This document shows positions 1 through 7,714 of a DNA stretch of 52,691 bases, in pieces. The DNA comes from Bacteroidota bacterium (lineage in GTDB: Bacteria > Bacteroidota > Bacteroidia > Bacteroidales > Prolixibacteraceae): NCBI GenBank assembly GCA_023412195.1, contig JAEYNZ010000010.1, forward strand, positions 1 to 52,691. The letters run 5' to 3'. Position 1 is the stretch's first letter, and each line of letters begins with the position of its first letter. The notes below the pieces were generated by a model, which saw only the letters and a program-made list of their open reading frames with translations, did not search any database and was not told where the DNA came from. A program made the translations under genes and the position numbers.

Positions 1-159
1 AAATTTTATTTCTGTATTTTTACTCATGTTGTATAAAAGTTTTGCCAAGAACAATTTTACAACATCTGAAGGGAAACCGAAAGGGAGTACCTTCTTTTAA
101 TTTACTTTAGTCGGACACTAGTGATAATTTTTAAAAAATAACCTGTAAAACTGTAGAAA

Positions 160-450
160 ATGGATGGAAGAACAAAAGCTATTGTAGCCCACATCACAAT
201 AGTGGGCTGGATTATTGCCCTTGTTATCAACAACAATGACAAGGATGAGTTTGCCTCTTTTTATATCAGGCAACTTCTTGGGCTATATCTTGCTGGCTTT
301 ATCCTGTCGCTCATTCCTGTTGTCGGCTGGATCCTGTCGGTCGTGGTGTTTATATTCTGGATTCTCAGTTTACTGGGTGCCATACAAAATGAGGTAAAGG
401 AAACACCCGTGGCAGGCAACCTGTTTCAGGAATGGTTCAGGGGACTATAA
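160..450 (+). CDS. Small DUF4870/Tic20-like membrane protein
   Basis: A 96-residue protein that is mostly hydrophobic, with about three membrane segments (residues ~8-24, ~38-55 and ~56-75). The central F-Y-I-R-Q segment followed by G-L-Y-L resembles the small DUF4870 / Tic20-like import-component proteins common in Bacteroidota. No catalytic motif is visible, and the cellular role of these proteins is unknown to me. It stands alone on the plus strand and faces the minus-strand sigma operon, with a shared hairpin terminator just downstream. The family call is from overall pattern only. Confidence 0.6.
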   Translation: MDGRTKAIVAHITIVGWIIALVINNNDKDEFASFYIRQLLGLYLAGFILSLIPVVGWILSVVVFIFWILSLLGAIQNEVKETPVAGNLFQEWFRGL

Positions 451-477
451 ATCAACCATATTTTGCTGTAAAATAAA

Positions 478-501
478 AAAGACAGGCATCTGCCTGTCTT
501 T
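478..501. terminator. Bidirectional hairpin terminator
   Basis: A near-perfect inverted repeat (AAAGACAGG / CCTGTCTTT, with a short CATCTG loop) lies between the convergent DUF4870-like gene and the Spy-like gene. A-rich sequence on the left and T-rich sequence on the right let it serve both directions. Confidence 0.75.
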
Positions 502-519
502 CCTGTATTTTTATGATGA

Positions 520-990
520 CTAGTCTTCACCTCTTTTTTTATCCCTGAATTTCTTGATCATATACATCCTGAATTCATTTTCAGCCTTGTAAAGCTTTAA
601 TACTTTCTGAGGTGGAAGGATTTCAAGTAATTTTTCATTGTAGCTTGAAACCATATCGGCCTCTTTCTTCATTGACCCGGCAAAGTCTCGCGTAAGTTGC
701 TTAATCTTCTGGTCCGACATGTTTTCTTCTGCTTCCTGAACATTTTCCTCCACTTGTCTGCGCAATTTATGGATTTCCCACCGTTCCTTTTCCAGCTGGT
801 TATATACAGGCCAGAAACGCTGAGCTTCTGCTGGTGTAAGTTCCAGGTTGGTTGAGAGAAAAGCCACTTTCTCGGAGCGGAACCGTTCCCACCGGTCTCC
901 ATCCTTTTGATCCTTTGGCTGAGCAAAAAGGTTTAAGGTTAATGTAATAGAAACAATTATCAATACTATTCTATTCATGGTATTATTCAT
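520..990 (-). CDS. Spy/CpxP-like periplasmic protein
   Basis: A 156-residue protein with an N-terminal signal peptide (hydrophobic stretch ~8-22, ending near F-A-Q). The rest is a charged, all-helical body containing L-T-P-A-E-A-Q-R-F-W, which resembles the LTxxQ-type repeats of Spy/CpxP/ZraP periplasmic chaperone-sensors. It is the last gene of a three-gene minus-strand operon after an ECF sigma factor and a membrane anti-sigma-like protein, and overlaps the latter by a few bases if its first ATG is used; the alternative ATG at 978 removes the overlap. I infer an envelope-stress role from this context. A specific ligand or chaperone activity cannot be read from sequence. Confidence 0.6.
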   Translation of the reverse strand: MNNTMNRIVLIIVSITLTLNLFAQPKDQKDGDRWERFRSEKVAFLSTNLELTPAEAQRFWPVYNQLEKERWEIHKLRRQVEENVQEAEENMSDQKIKQLTRDFAGSMKKEADMVSSYNEKLLEILPPQKVLKLYKAENEFRMYMIKKFRDKKRGED

Positions 991-1462
991 TTAGAGTTTG
1001 TGCAAAAAGTTCGTAATCAGAAACATTTGTACTTAAATAATTCATCAGTTCTTCATCGTCGAAACTCTCATTTTCAGCTTCATTTCCAATTGCCGGATCT
1101 GCAACCAGGGTAAAAAATGAATTTTCATCCAAATTTTCAAGGTAAGCAAAATAAGGTTCATCATCTTCTGCTGTTTCTATAGGCACATATGATTTAGCAA
1201 GGTAATCGGGTAGAAATTCTTTAACCGGCCAGTAAACCAGCATAAATACCAGTGCAAAACTGGCAGCCAGTCCGAGTGCAGGTTTCAGATACCTGATGAA
1301 GCGGTTGCGTTGCTGCGGAATGGAATGTGATTCTGTCTTCAGCTTTGCCTGCAGCCGCGCCGGAAAATCATCGAAATAATGTTCAGGAACCCTGAATGGG
1401 AGTTCCTTTTTTATTTCTGATGTTTCAGGTGCAATCTTTTTGAATTTGTTCATTACTTGCAA
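983..1462 (-). CDS. Putative membrane anti-sigma factor
   Basis: A 159-residue protein with a cytoplasmic-looking N-terminus (about 55 residues containing P-E-H-Y-F-D-D-F-P), a single membrane segment around residues 62-80, and an acidic extracytoplasmic C-terminal half. This topology, together with its place directly after an ECF sigma factor gene, fits the short Bacteroidota anti-sigma proteins. No zinc-binding ZAS motif is visible. The likely real start is the ATG at 1453 or the first ATG at 1462. Function is inferred from topology and context rather than from a recognised domain. Confidence 0.55.
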   Translation of the reverse strand: MQVMNKFKKIAPETSEIKKELPFRVPEHYFDDFPARLQAKLKTESHSIPQQRNRFIRYLKPALGLAASFALVFMLVYWPVKEFLPDYLAKSYVPIETAEDDEPYFAYLENLDENSFFTLVADPAIGNEAENESFDDEELMNYLSTNVSDYELFAQTLNE

Positions 1463-1510
1463 ATTTGATTGTTTGACTGTTGAAACTTTAAAAAGTTTAA
1501 TTGCTGTTTA

Positions 1511-2059
1511 TCAGTCAATGTTTTTAATATAATCTTCCACTTTTTTAGCTGCATGATGAAAGGAAGCCTTCAGCGCACCTACCGATGTATTCAAAATTTG
1601 TGACATTTCTTCGTACTTCATTTCATCAAAATATTTCATGTTAAAAACTATACGTTGTTTTTCCGGAAGCTGCAAAATAGCCTTCTGGAGTTTCATCTGA
1701 AGCTGATCGCCATCAAAATACGGATCTGAGGTCAGGTTCTCCATCAGGTAGTCACTTACTTCATTCATCGGAAGCAAGCTCCTTCTCTTTCTTGAGTTCA
1801 GAAATGTGATTGATTCATTGGTAGCAATCCTGTATAGCCAGGTAAATAGAGAGGACTCTTCCCTGAAACTGTCTATATTCTTCCATACTTTTACAAAAGT
1901 ATTCTGAAGAACATCATCAGTATCATCATGGTTCATCAGCATCTTACGAATGTGCCAGTACAACCGTTCCTGGTAAAGATGAACCAATCGCTGAAAAGCA
2001 CGTTCCCGTGTCTTCTCTGCTTTCAGTTCAAGTATCAGTTCCCGGTCGTCTGTTTCCAT
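1511..2059 (-). CDS. ECF-type RNA polymerase sigma factor
   Basis: At 182 residues this is normal for the sigma-70 ECF family. Region 2 lies at about residues 22-90, with the D-D-V-L-Q-N-T-F-V-K-V-W core-binding/-10 motif and the T-W-L-Y-R-I-A segment. Region 4 lies at about 125-178, with L-P-E-K-Q-R-I-V-F and a helix-turn-helix ending in A-L-K-A-S-F-H-H-A. It is the first gene of an operon with a probable anti-sigma factor and a Spy-like periplasmic protein, which suggests an envelope-responsive regulon and probably autoregulation. Its target promoters are not visible here. Confidence 0.9.
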   Translation of the reverse strand: METDDRELILELKAEKTRERAFQRLVHLYQERLYWHIRKMLMNHDDTDDVLQNTFVKVWKNIDSFREESSLFTWLYRIATNESITFLNSRKRRSLLPMNEVSDYLMENLTSDPYFDGDQLQMKLQKAILQLPEKQRIVFNMKYFDEMKYEEMSQILNTSVGALKASFHHAAKKVEDYIKNID

Positions 2060-2108
2060 TCAGATTTTATTTGATGTATGACCTGCGTTTCTGGAAAAGG
2101 TTTAAGAG

Positions 2109-2855
2109 TTATATCCTGAAGTTTAGCCCTTCTTCAACAAGCTTGCGGTAAATGTTCATATCAAATGAATAAAGCCTGGCTGCACGATGGGCTACATTAA
2201 TCTGTTTTTCCATTGTATCAACAAGTAAACCCATTTTCAGAATTTTTTTTCTGAAATTGCGGGTATCAAGTTCCTTGTTCAGGATTACTTCATATACCAC
2301 CTGCAATTGTGAAAGTGTGAACTTCTCAGGAAGCAGGTGAAAACCTACAGGGTGATACTGAACTTCTTCACGGAGTTTTTTAAGGGCATTTTCGATAATA
2401 TCCTTTACATCGAAAATAACCGGGGGAAGATGATCGATTTCGAACCATTTCACTGCTTTGGCAATAGGCGACAGGTCAAGGTTGTGATAATCGGGATTGA
2501 TCAAAGCATAATAGGCAACAGTAATTACACGGTAATGTGGCACCCTGTTGGTTGCTCCGAATGTTTTGACCTGTCTGAGGTACACATCATGAAGCCCTGT
2601 GGCGGTGTGAAGGATCTTTTTTGCATAATGGTCCAGATCCTCCTCCGAAGGAAGATGGGTACCAATCAGCCCCCAGTAATCATCTGAACCCAGCGCCGGA
2701 TTTTTATCAAAAAGAATCCTCAACTCCTCAAAGTCTTCATGGGTGTTCAGAAATTTCTCCAGCAGATCGGGATCGGCCTGCCAAAGCAATACATTCAGTT
2801 TGTCCTGGTTGAAACCAAAAATAACACAGTCAACAGAAATGTTCTTTAGGATCAT
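2109..2855 (-). CDS. NrtR-like regulator with degenerate Nudix domain
   Basis: A 248-residue protein. The first ~150 residues form a Nudix fold, followed by a winged-helix domain (about 165-240) with F-T-L-S-Q-L-Q-V-V-Y-E and D-T-R-N-F-R-K-K-I-L, the signature of NrtR-type transcriptional regulators. The Nudix box is degenerate: where G-x5-E-x7-R-E-x2-E-E-x-G is expected there is an A-K-K-I-L-H-T-A-T-G-L stretch lacking the catalytic R-E-x-x-E-E glutamates. It therefore probably senses a nucleotide-sugar or NAD-related ligand instead of hydrolysing one. Members of this family often control NAD or sugar catabolism genes. No such gene is adjacent, so its target is unknown. Confidence 0.8.
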   Translation of the reverse strand: MILKNISVDCVIFGFNQDKLNVLLWQADPDLLEKFLNTHEDFEELRILFDKNPALGSDDYWGLIGTHLPSEEDLDHYAKKILHTATGLHDVYLRQVKTFGATNRVPHYRVITVAYYALINPDYHNLDLSPIAKAVKWFEIDHLPPVIFDVKDIIENALKKLREEVQYHPVGFHLLPEKFTLSQLQVVYEVILNKELDTRNFRKKILKMGLLVDTMEKQINVAHRAARLYSFDMNIYRKLVEEGLNFRI

Positions 2856-2982
2856 AAATGATAAAGTTTAAGCAAATGTACAAATTGCATGGTAAAATTT
2901 GCAGGAGGGACTCCATAAAAAGGTATAAACAAGAGTATTTGCACTTTTTAGTAAAAAACCAATTCTGAAAATAATAATCCAT

Positions 2983-2990
2983 TACCTTTG
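2983..2990 (+). promoter_or_regulatory. Bacteroidota -7 element (ychF promoter)
   Basis: TACCTTTG is an exact match to the TAnnTTTG -7 consensus of Bacteroidota primary-sigma promoters, 26 bases before the ychF ATG. No clear TTTG -33 box is seen at the usual spacing. Confidence 0.6.
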
Positions 2991-3015
2991 CACCTCAAAT
3001 TTTTAATCGACAGGC

Positions 3016-4116
3016 ATGGCTTTAAAATGCGGTATAGTTGGCTTACCAAATGTTGGAAAATCTACATTGTTTAATTGTTTGTCAAGTGCAAAGGCACAGT
3101 CGGCAAACTTCCCTTTTTGTACAATAGAACCCAATATGGGTGTTATAACTGTTCCCGATGAACGCCTGATCAAACTGGCTGAAATTGATAAGCCAAAACG
3201 CATTGTACCAACCACTGTCGAAATTCTTGATATTGCAGGCCTGGTAAAAGGTGCCAGCAAAGGTGAAGGACTTGGTAACCAGTTTCTGGGTAATATTCGT
3301 GAAACAGATGCCATCATTCATGTGCTTCGTTGTTTCGACAATGATAACATAACACATGTCGATGGTTCGGTGAACCCGGTCCGCGATAAGGAAATCATCG
3401 ATACTGAGCTGCAGCTGAAGGACCTTGAAACCATCGAAAACCGGATTGACAAGCTTGAAAAACAGGTACGGCACGGAAGTGACCCCAAAACAAAAAAAAT
3501 GTTCGAGCTGGCACTCCGCTACAAGGAAATACTGGAACAGGGTAAATCTGCCCGTACTCTTAAACTTCCCGAAGAAGAGGCCCGGCTGGCGAAAGATTTT
3601 TATCTGCTTACCAACAAACCTGTACTCTATGCATGTAATGTGGATGAGGCATCAGCCAAATCAGGAAACCGTTATGTGGAAGCAGTGAGAGAAGCCATAA
3701 AAGACGAGGAAGCTGAACTGCTTGTGATAGCAGCTGCTACTGAAGCCGATATTGCTGAACTGGAGGATTATGAAGAAAAGAAGTTGTTCCTTGAAGAACT
3801 TGGACTTGAAGAACCGGGTGTAAATATGCTGATTCATTCTGCATACCGCCTGTTGAAACTCAATACTTTCTTTACCACTGGTCCTGATGAAACACGTGCA
3901 TGGACTTTCAGGGAAGGTACCAAGGCTCCCCGCGCTGCCGGAATCATCCATACTGATTTCGAAAAAGGATTTATCCGCGCCGAAGTAATAAAATACAACG
4001 AATACATCCGGCTCGGATCGGAACATGCTTGCCGTGATGCCGGGAAAATTGCCATCGAAGGACGTGATTATGTGGTAAAGGATGGCGACATCATGCACTT
4101 CCGGTTTAATGTGTAA
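3016..4116 (+). CDS. ychF: Redox-regulated ATPase YchF (Obg family)
   Basis: At 366 residues this is full length for YchF/OLA1. The P-loop G-L-P-N-V-G-K-S is at residues 9-16, the D-I-A-G-L-V switch II motif near residue 72, and the G4 position reads N-V-D-E. This is the N-x-x-E variant that gives YchF its preference for ATP over GTP. A coiled-coil insert (~125-170) and a C-terminal TGS domain (~280-366, ending in D-G-D-I-M-H-F-R-F-N-V) complete the family layout. It is a ribosome-associated ATPase. It is transcribed alone from a strong-looking promoter and followed by a 550-base gene-free stretch. Confidence 0.96.
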   Translation: MALKCGIVGLPNVGKSTLFNCLSSAKAQSANFPFCTIEPNMGVITVPDERLIKLAEIDKPKRIVPTTVEILDIAGLVKGASKGEGLGNQFLGNIRETDAIIHVLRCFDNDNITHVDGSVNPVRDKEIIDTELQLKDLETIENRIDKLEKQVRHGSDPKTKKMFELALRYKEILEQGKSARTLKLPEEEARLAKDFYLLTNKPVLYACNVDEASAKSGNRYVEAVREAIKDEEAELLVIAAATEADIAELEDYEEKKLFLEELGLEEPGVNMLIHSAYRLLKLNTFFTTGPDETRAWTFREGTKAPRAAGIIHTDFEKGFIRAEVIKYNEYIRLGSEHACRDAGKIAIEGRDYVVKDGDIMHFRFNV

Positions 4117-4456
4117 TAATATTATTTAATGTTTGAATAGATATTCTTAGCCGCGTGTTAGAATTTATGGACTTTGGCTTGGTGAGGATATTATCCTCTA
4201 AATAATTGTCTTTCCGTTCAGGGAGACATTGCTTCATTAATTTATACAATAATTAGATTTTAGCAGGTAACTTTCCTTAGTCGGATTGCCTGACTTTAAA
4301 TATGTCATTCAACATCAGGATCCAAACCATTAATCCTGATCCAGGAAGAAAATGATTCTGCCTAAATGATATTTCTTTTTTGAATTAATCTCAATGAAAT
4401 ACTGTACTGCTTCCCATGAGATGGATATATCCATACCTCCTCAATACATGGTCGCT

Positions 4457-4571
4457 ATTAAATTCAATATAAATTCTATATAAACTCAATATTAACTCAA
4501 TTTAAATTCAATAAAAATCGAATTTAAATTGAGTTAATACTGACTTTAAGTTGAGTTATAATTGAATTTAA
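4457..4571. repeat. Inverted array of 11-bp AT-rich units
   Basis: About ten consecutive 11-base units occur in phase. The left arm carries TATAAACTCAA-like units and the right arm carries the reverse complement (TTTAAATTGAG-like). The two arms meet around TCGA and form a perfect 20-bp stem (4490-4509 with 4520-4539, 10-base loop) that extends outward with mismatches. A second copy of the same architecture lies at 39884-39970. It is not a normal terminator, being AT-rich with no T-tract, and I do not recognise it as a named element. Confidence 0.8.
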
Positions 4572-4610
4572 TAAGGTGATGGTATGGACCAGGTATTACT
4601 ATAGCAGTAC

Positions 4611-4651
4611 AAAAAAAAGAGGCCGTCCCCTATTATGGAACGGCCTCTTTT
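4611..4651 (-). terminator. Intrinsic terminator of yajC
   Basis: A 12-bp GC-rich stem (AAAAGAGGCCGT with ACGGCCTCTTTT) is followed, on the minus strand, by a run of eight T. It starts about 20 bases after the yajC stop codon. Confidence 0.9.
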
Positions 4652-4671
4652 AGCGGAATGATGCAAAACAA

Positions 4672-4989
4672 TTATTTTGTTTGTGCAATGTCCGTCAGGT
4701 CTTTGATAATACCGTTTTTGTCAACTTTAATATGGACACCTGTAGCTATTTCAAGAATAACAGCAGTTTCCTTTACTTCAACAATCCGGCCATAGATTCC
4801 TCCGGTGGTAATAACTTTATCGCCTTTGGCAAGGCTGTCGCGGAATTTGCGGACTTCTTTCTGGCGTTTCATCTGTGGCCTTATCATGAAAAAGTAAAAA
4901 ACCACCACAATCAAAAGCAGGGGAAGAAAGCTCATTAAAGGATTTTGTTCCTGTCCCTGGGGCTGCATCATCAGCAGATTGTACATCAT
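4672..4989 (-). CDS. yajC: Preprotein translocase accessory subunit YajC
   Basis: A 105-residue protein with one N-terminal membrane helix (about 17-36), followed by the YajC signature F-M-I-R-P-Q-M-K-R-Q-K-E and the small soluble domain with G-D-K-V-I-T-T-G-G-I-Y-G-R-I. YajC associates with SecDF-SecYEG at the inner membrane. It lies downstream of nusB with an 87-base gap and ends at a strong intrinsic terminator. The first residues (M-M-Y-N-L-L-M-M) leave several possible ATG starts. Confidence 0.93.
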   Translation of the reverse strand: MMYNLLMMQPQGQEQNPLMSFLPLLLIVVVFYFFMIRPQMKRQKEVRKFRDSLAKGDKVITTGGIYGRIVEVKETAVILEIATGVHIKVDKNGIIKDLTDIAQTK

Positions 4990-5076
4990 TGTATCAGATT
5001 TAAAATGTTAATATTCTATTTGTTTTTCTTACGGTAAAAATAATCTTTTGTTTTGATTTTAAAACATGGTTGCAAT

Positions 5077-6027
5077 TTATCCTTCACCTATTAAACCCCT
5101 GCCGGTTTTGTTGATCTTTTCCGACTTCTTCAGGTCTTTAAGCGTTTTGTCAAGTATGCCGTTGATAAAATTCCTGCTTTTTTCTGTGCTGTAAAATTTC
5201 GAAAGTTCAATATATTCATTCAGCGATACTTTGGTAGGAATTGAGGGGAAGTACATAAATTCGGTAATGGCAAGCTGCATGATCAGGATATCCATAAATG
5301 CAATACGGTCAAGATCCCAGTTGCTTGAATGTTCCTTAATCAAATCACGGATTTCATCATGGTTTATGATGGCTTTCCTCAGAAGGTCGCGGGCAAAGGT
5401 CCTGTCATCTTCATCCTTGAACAGGGGCATCAGACTTTGGTCCGAACCGGAAAGAGGATTGAACTTTTTGAGTGTTTTGGAGATCATGGTCACCACGAAC
5501 TCCATGTCATCATTCCAATAGATACTTTGTTCCTCCAATACATCATGTAAATCCTCGGTTAACAGGATTATATTGGTGAAAATTTTGTCGACAAACTTCC
5601 GGTCTTCAAGGAAGGAATAGTTTGGGTCGGCCATATATTCTTTGTAAAAGTCTGATTCGATCAGGAACTGGTAAAGATCCTTCACAAGTTCCGGGTGATT
5701 TACCCAACTTAGTTTTTTCTGGTTAAGGTAGGCATTGAGATGCCGGTTTTCCCGGATCTGTCCAATAACCTGGTTGCTGATAAACTTGGTATTTGGATGA
5801 AGGTCTTCCTGTGTGGGTTGGTGCTTGTTCTTCCTGATTTCAATCCGCTGCTCGGCATAGTCGGCAATTTCAAGGACAAGAATCAGTAAGTAATGATATA
5901 ATTCGTAAGATTTCCCGATACAAAAAAACAACTCTTTTTCAGTGTTGTTCAGGGATTTTTCTGTTGATGTGTAATAGGCGTACAACACTTGTAACACCTT
6001 TGTCCGGATAATCCTTCTGCTAATCAT
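5077..6027 (-). CDS. nusB: Transcription antitermination factor NusB, long form
   Basis: A 316-residue protein. The conserved NusB helical domain sits at the C-terminus (about 205-305: W-D-L-D-R-I-A-F-M-D-I-L-I-M, then I-P-T-K-V-S-L-N-E-Y-I-E-L-S-K, then S-R-N-F-I-N-G-I-L-D). The N-terminal R-R-I-I-R-T-K-V-L-Q-V-L-Y-A-Y matches the NusB start, and about 150 residues separate the two halves. This makes it twice the length of E. coli NusB, as is usual in Bacteroidota. It binds boxA RNA with NusE (S10) for rRNA antitermination. It precedes yajC. Confidence 0.9.
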   Translation of the reverse strand: MISRRIIRTKVLQVLYAYYTSTEKSLNNTEKELFFCIGKSYELYHYLLILVLEIADYAEQRIEIRKNKHQPTQEDLHPNTKFISNQVIGQIRENRHLNAYLNQKKLSWVNHPELVKDLYQFLIESDFYKEYMADPNYSFLEDRKFVDKIFTNIILLTEDLHDVLEEQSIYWNDDMEFVVTMISKTLKKFNPLSGSDQSLMPLFKDEDDRTFARDLLRKAIINHDEIRDLIKEHSSNWDLDRIAFMDILIMQLAITEFMYFPSIPTKVSLNEYIELSKFYSTEKSRNFINGILDKTLKDLKKSEKINKTGRGLIGEG

Positions 6028-6052
6028 GCAATAATGAACTTCTTATTTGCAG

Positions 6053-6060
6053 CAAAAATA
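6053..6060 (-). promoter_or_regulatory. Bacteroidota -7 element (nusB promoter)
   Basis: The minus strand reads TATTTTTG, a match to TAnnTTTG, 25 bases before the nusB start codon. No clear -33 box was identified. Confidence 0.5.
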
Positions 6061-6119
6061 CTACTTTTTATCGAACGCTGTTGTAAAGCATACAATTTAG
6101 AAAAAAAGGAAAGTGAACG

Positions 6120-7589
6120 TTAATTTTTTTCCATTTTCAGGCATTCAAAAACATCTGAAAGGGCGTCCTTATTTTCGGCCAAGACAAAAAGTTCATCGTT
6201 GGCTTCAATGATGGTATCACCACTTGGAGTTATATATTTGTTTTTTCTTTCGATGATGGAGATCAGGGAATTTTTGGGCAATTTTAGCTGGACTACCTGA
6301 CTGCCAACAATTGGGCTGTCGGCAGGAACAGAAATCCGGGTCATGAGGGATTTGATGCCATCAATATACTCATGGTCTCTTTGTGTTTTTATTTTGAGTG
6401 CCTCAGGCAGAGTCAGGTGAAGCCATTGGGCCACCTTGGTGAGGGTGGTTCCCTGTATTATGACAGAAGTTATGGATACAAAAAATACGATGTCAAATAT
6501 GATGTTGGCTTTATCGGCTCCCGCCAGCAGCGGGAAAGTTGCAAAAACAATAGGCACCGCACCCCGGAGTCCAACCCACGAGATGAAAAGTTTACTCCTG
6601 GTGTTGGTCCGAAAAGGTGTCAGGCAGGCAAAAACGGCAATTGGACGGGCAACCAGTATGAGAAAGCCTGAAATGAGTAAACCAATTCCTACTACCGGAA
6701 GGATCTGGCTGGGGTAAACCAGGAGTCCAAGCGTCAGGAACAGGATAATTTGCATGAGCCATGCGAAACTATCGAACGATTTCAGCAGTTTCTTCTTATG
6801 GATAAGTTCTTCGTTTCCCAGAAGAACTGCTGAAAGGTAAACTGCCAGAAAGCCGTTGCCACCAATAAAATTTGTAAACGAGAAGATAAAAAACATGAGG
6901 GCAATTCCAAGTACGATATACATTCCTTCAAATTCGAGTTTAATGTGGTTGATGATCCATGTGCCTGCCTTACCCATCAGGAACCCGGCAAGTCCACCCA
7001 GCAGCAACTGGCTGAAGAACATCGGTACCACACTGGCTACATCGGCTGCCTGCTGTACAACAATTGTGGTAAATAGCATTGTCAGGATATAGGCCATAGG
7101 GTCATTGCTCCCGCTTTCAAGCTCAAGCATAGGCCGAAGGGGGCCTTTTAATGCAAGACTTTTGGAACGAAGAATTGAAAATACGGCTGCAGAGTCGGTT
7201 GATGAAATAATGGAACCGAGCAATAACCCTTCATAAATGGTAAAATCAGTGATAGCCCATACGAAAATTCCAACCAGCAGGGCAGTTAATATGACACCCA
7301 CAGTGGAAAGGGTAATTCCTTTCCACAGTACTTTTTTAATCGATGCCCAGTCGGTATCGAGTCCACCTGAGAATAAAATGAAGTTCAGCGAAACAATACC
7401 TATAAATTGTGCCGTTTGGGGATTGTTAAAATAAATGCCTCCTATTCCTTCTGAACCTGCAAGCATACCTATCGATAAGAACAGGATCAGGACAGGAAAC
7501 CCAAACTTATAGGATGTTTTTCCTGCAAACAGTGAAATAAAAAGAAGGATAGAGCCAATCAGTAATATATTTTCCGTTGTTAAGTTCAT
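6120..7589 (-). CDS. K+/H+ antiporter, CPA1 family (NhaP2/CvrA type)
   Basis: A 489-residue protein with about 12 membrane helices over residues 1-390. It carries the cation/proton antiporter core, including S-T-D-S-A-A-V-F-S-I-L and E-S-G-S-N-D-P-M-A-Y, whose acidic residues mark the ion site. A short cytoplasmic C-terminal RCK_C/TrkA-C domain follows (about 410-485, with V-V-Q-L-K-L-P-K-N-S-L-I). That tail is the hallmark of NhaP2-type potassium/proton antiporters, which lower cytoplasmic K+. It is monocistronic or loosely grouped with the rhomboid gene upstream on the same strand. Confidence 0.87.
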   Translation of the reverse strand: MNLTTENILLIGSILLFISLFAGKTSYKFGFPVLILFLSIGMLAGSEGIGGIYFNNPQTAQFIGIVSLNFILFSGGLDTDWASIKKVLWKGITLSTVGVILTALLVGIFVWAITDFTIYEGLLLGSIISSTDSAAVFSILRSKSLALKGPLRPMLELESGSNDPMAYILTMLFTTIVVQQAADVASVVPMFFSQLLLGGLAGFLMGKAGTWIINHIKLEFEGMYIVLGIALMFFIFSFTNFIGGNGFLAVYLSAVLLGNEELIHKKKLLKSFDSFAWLMQIILFLTLGLLVYPSQILPVVGIGLLISGFLILVARPIAVFACLTPFRTNTRSKLFISWVGLRGAVPIVFATFPLLAGADKANIIFDIVFFVSITSVIIQGTTLTKVAQWLHLTLPEALKIKTQRDHEYIDGIKSLMTRISVPADSPIVGSQVVQLKLPKNSLISIIERKNKYITPSGDTIIEANDELFVLAENKDALSDVFECLKMEKN

Positions 7590-7714
7590 TCAAGATTTGT
7601 TTTTATTCAGAACAATTATTTTAATTCAATGGTTTCAAATAGTCTTCCTGCTATATGATTTTAACCGGCTTTTTGCAGCATCATGAGCCTCATTCAGTAT
7701 TCAGGATGGAATCG

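Larger units (their letters stand above)
4117..4671. other. Gene-free stretch between ychF and yajC
   Basis: These 555 bases between convergent genes hold no credible reading frame. They contain an array of degenerate 11-bp inverted units (about 4457-4571) and the yajC terminator (4611-4651). I see nothing recognisable in 4117-4456. Confidence 0.7.

Noticed and set aside
1..159. Possible RNA gene at the left edge
   Set aside because: No cloverleaf or other conserved RNA form could be drawn; it looks like an ordinary AT-rich leader region.
3661..4098. 145-codon minus-strand frame opposite ychF
   Set aside because: Shadow of the conserved YchF C-terminus; no start signals or recognisable domain.
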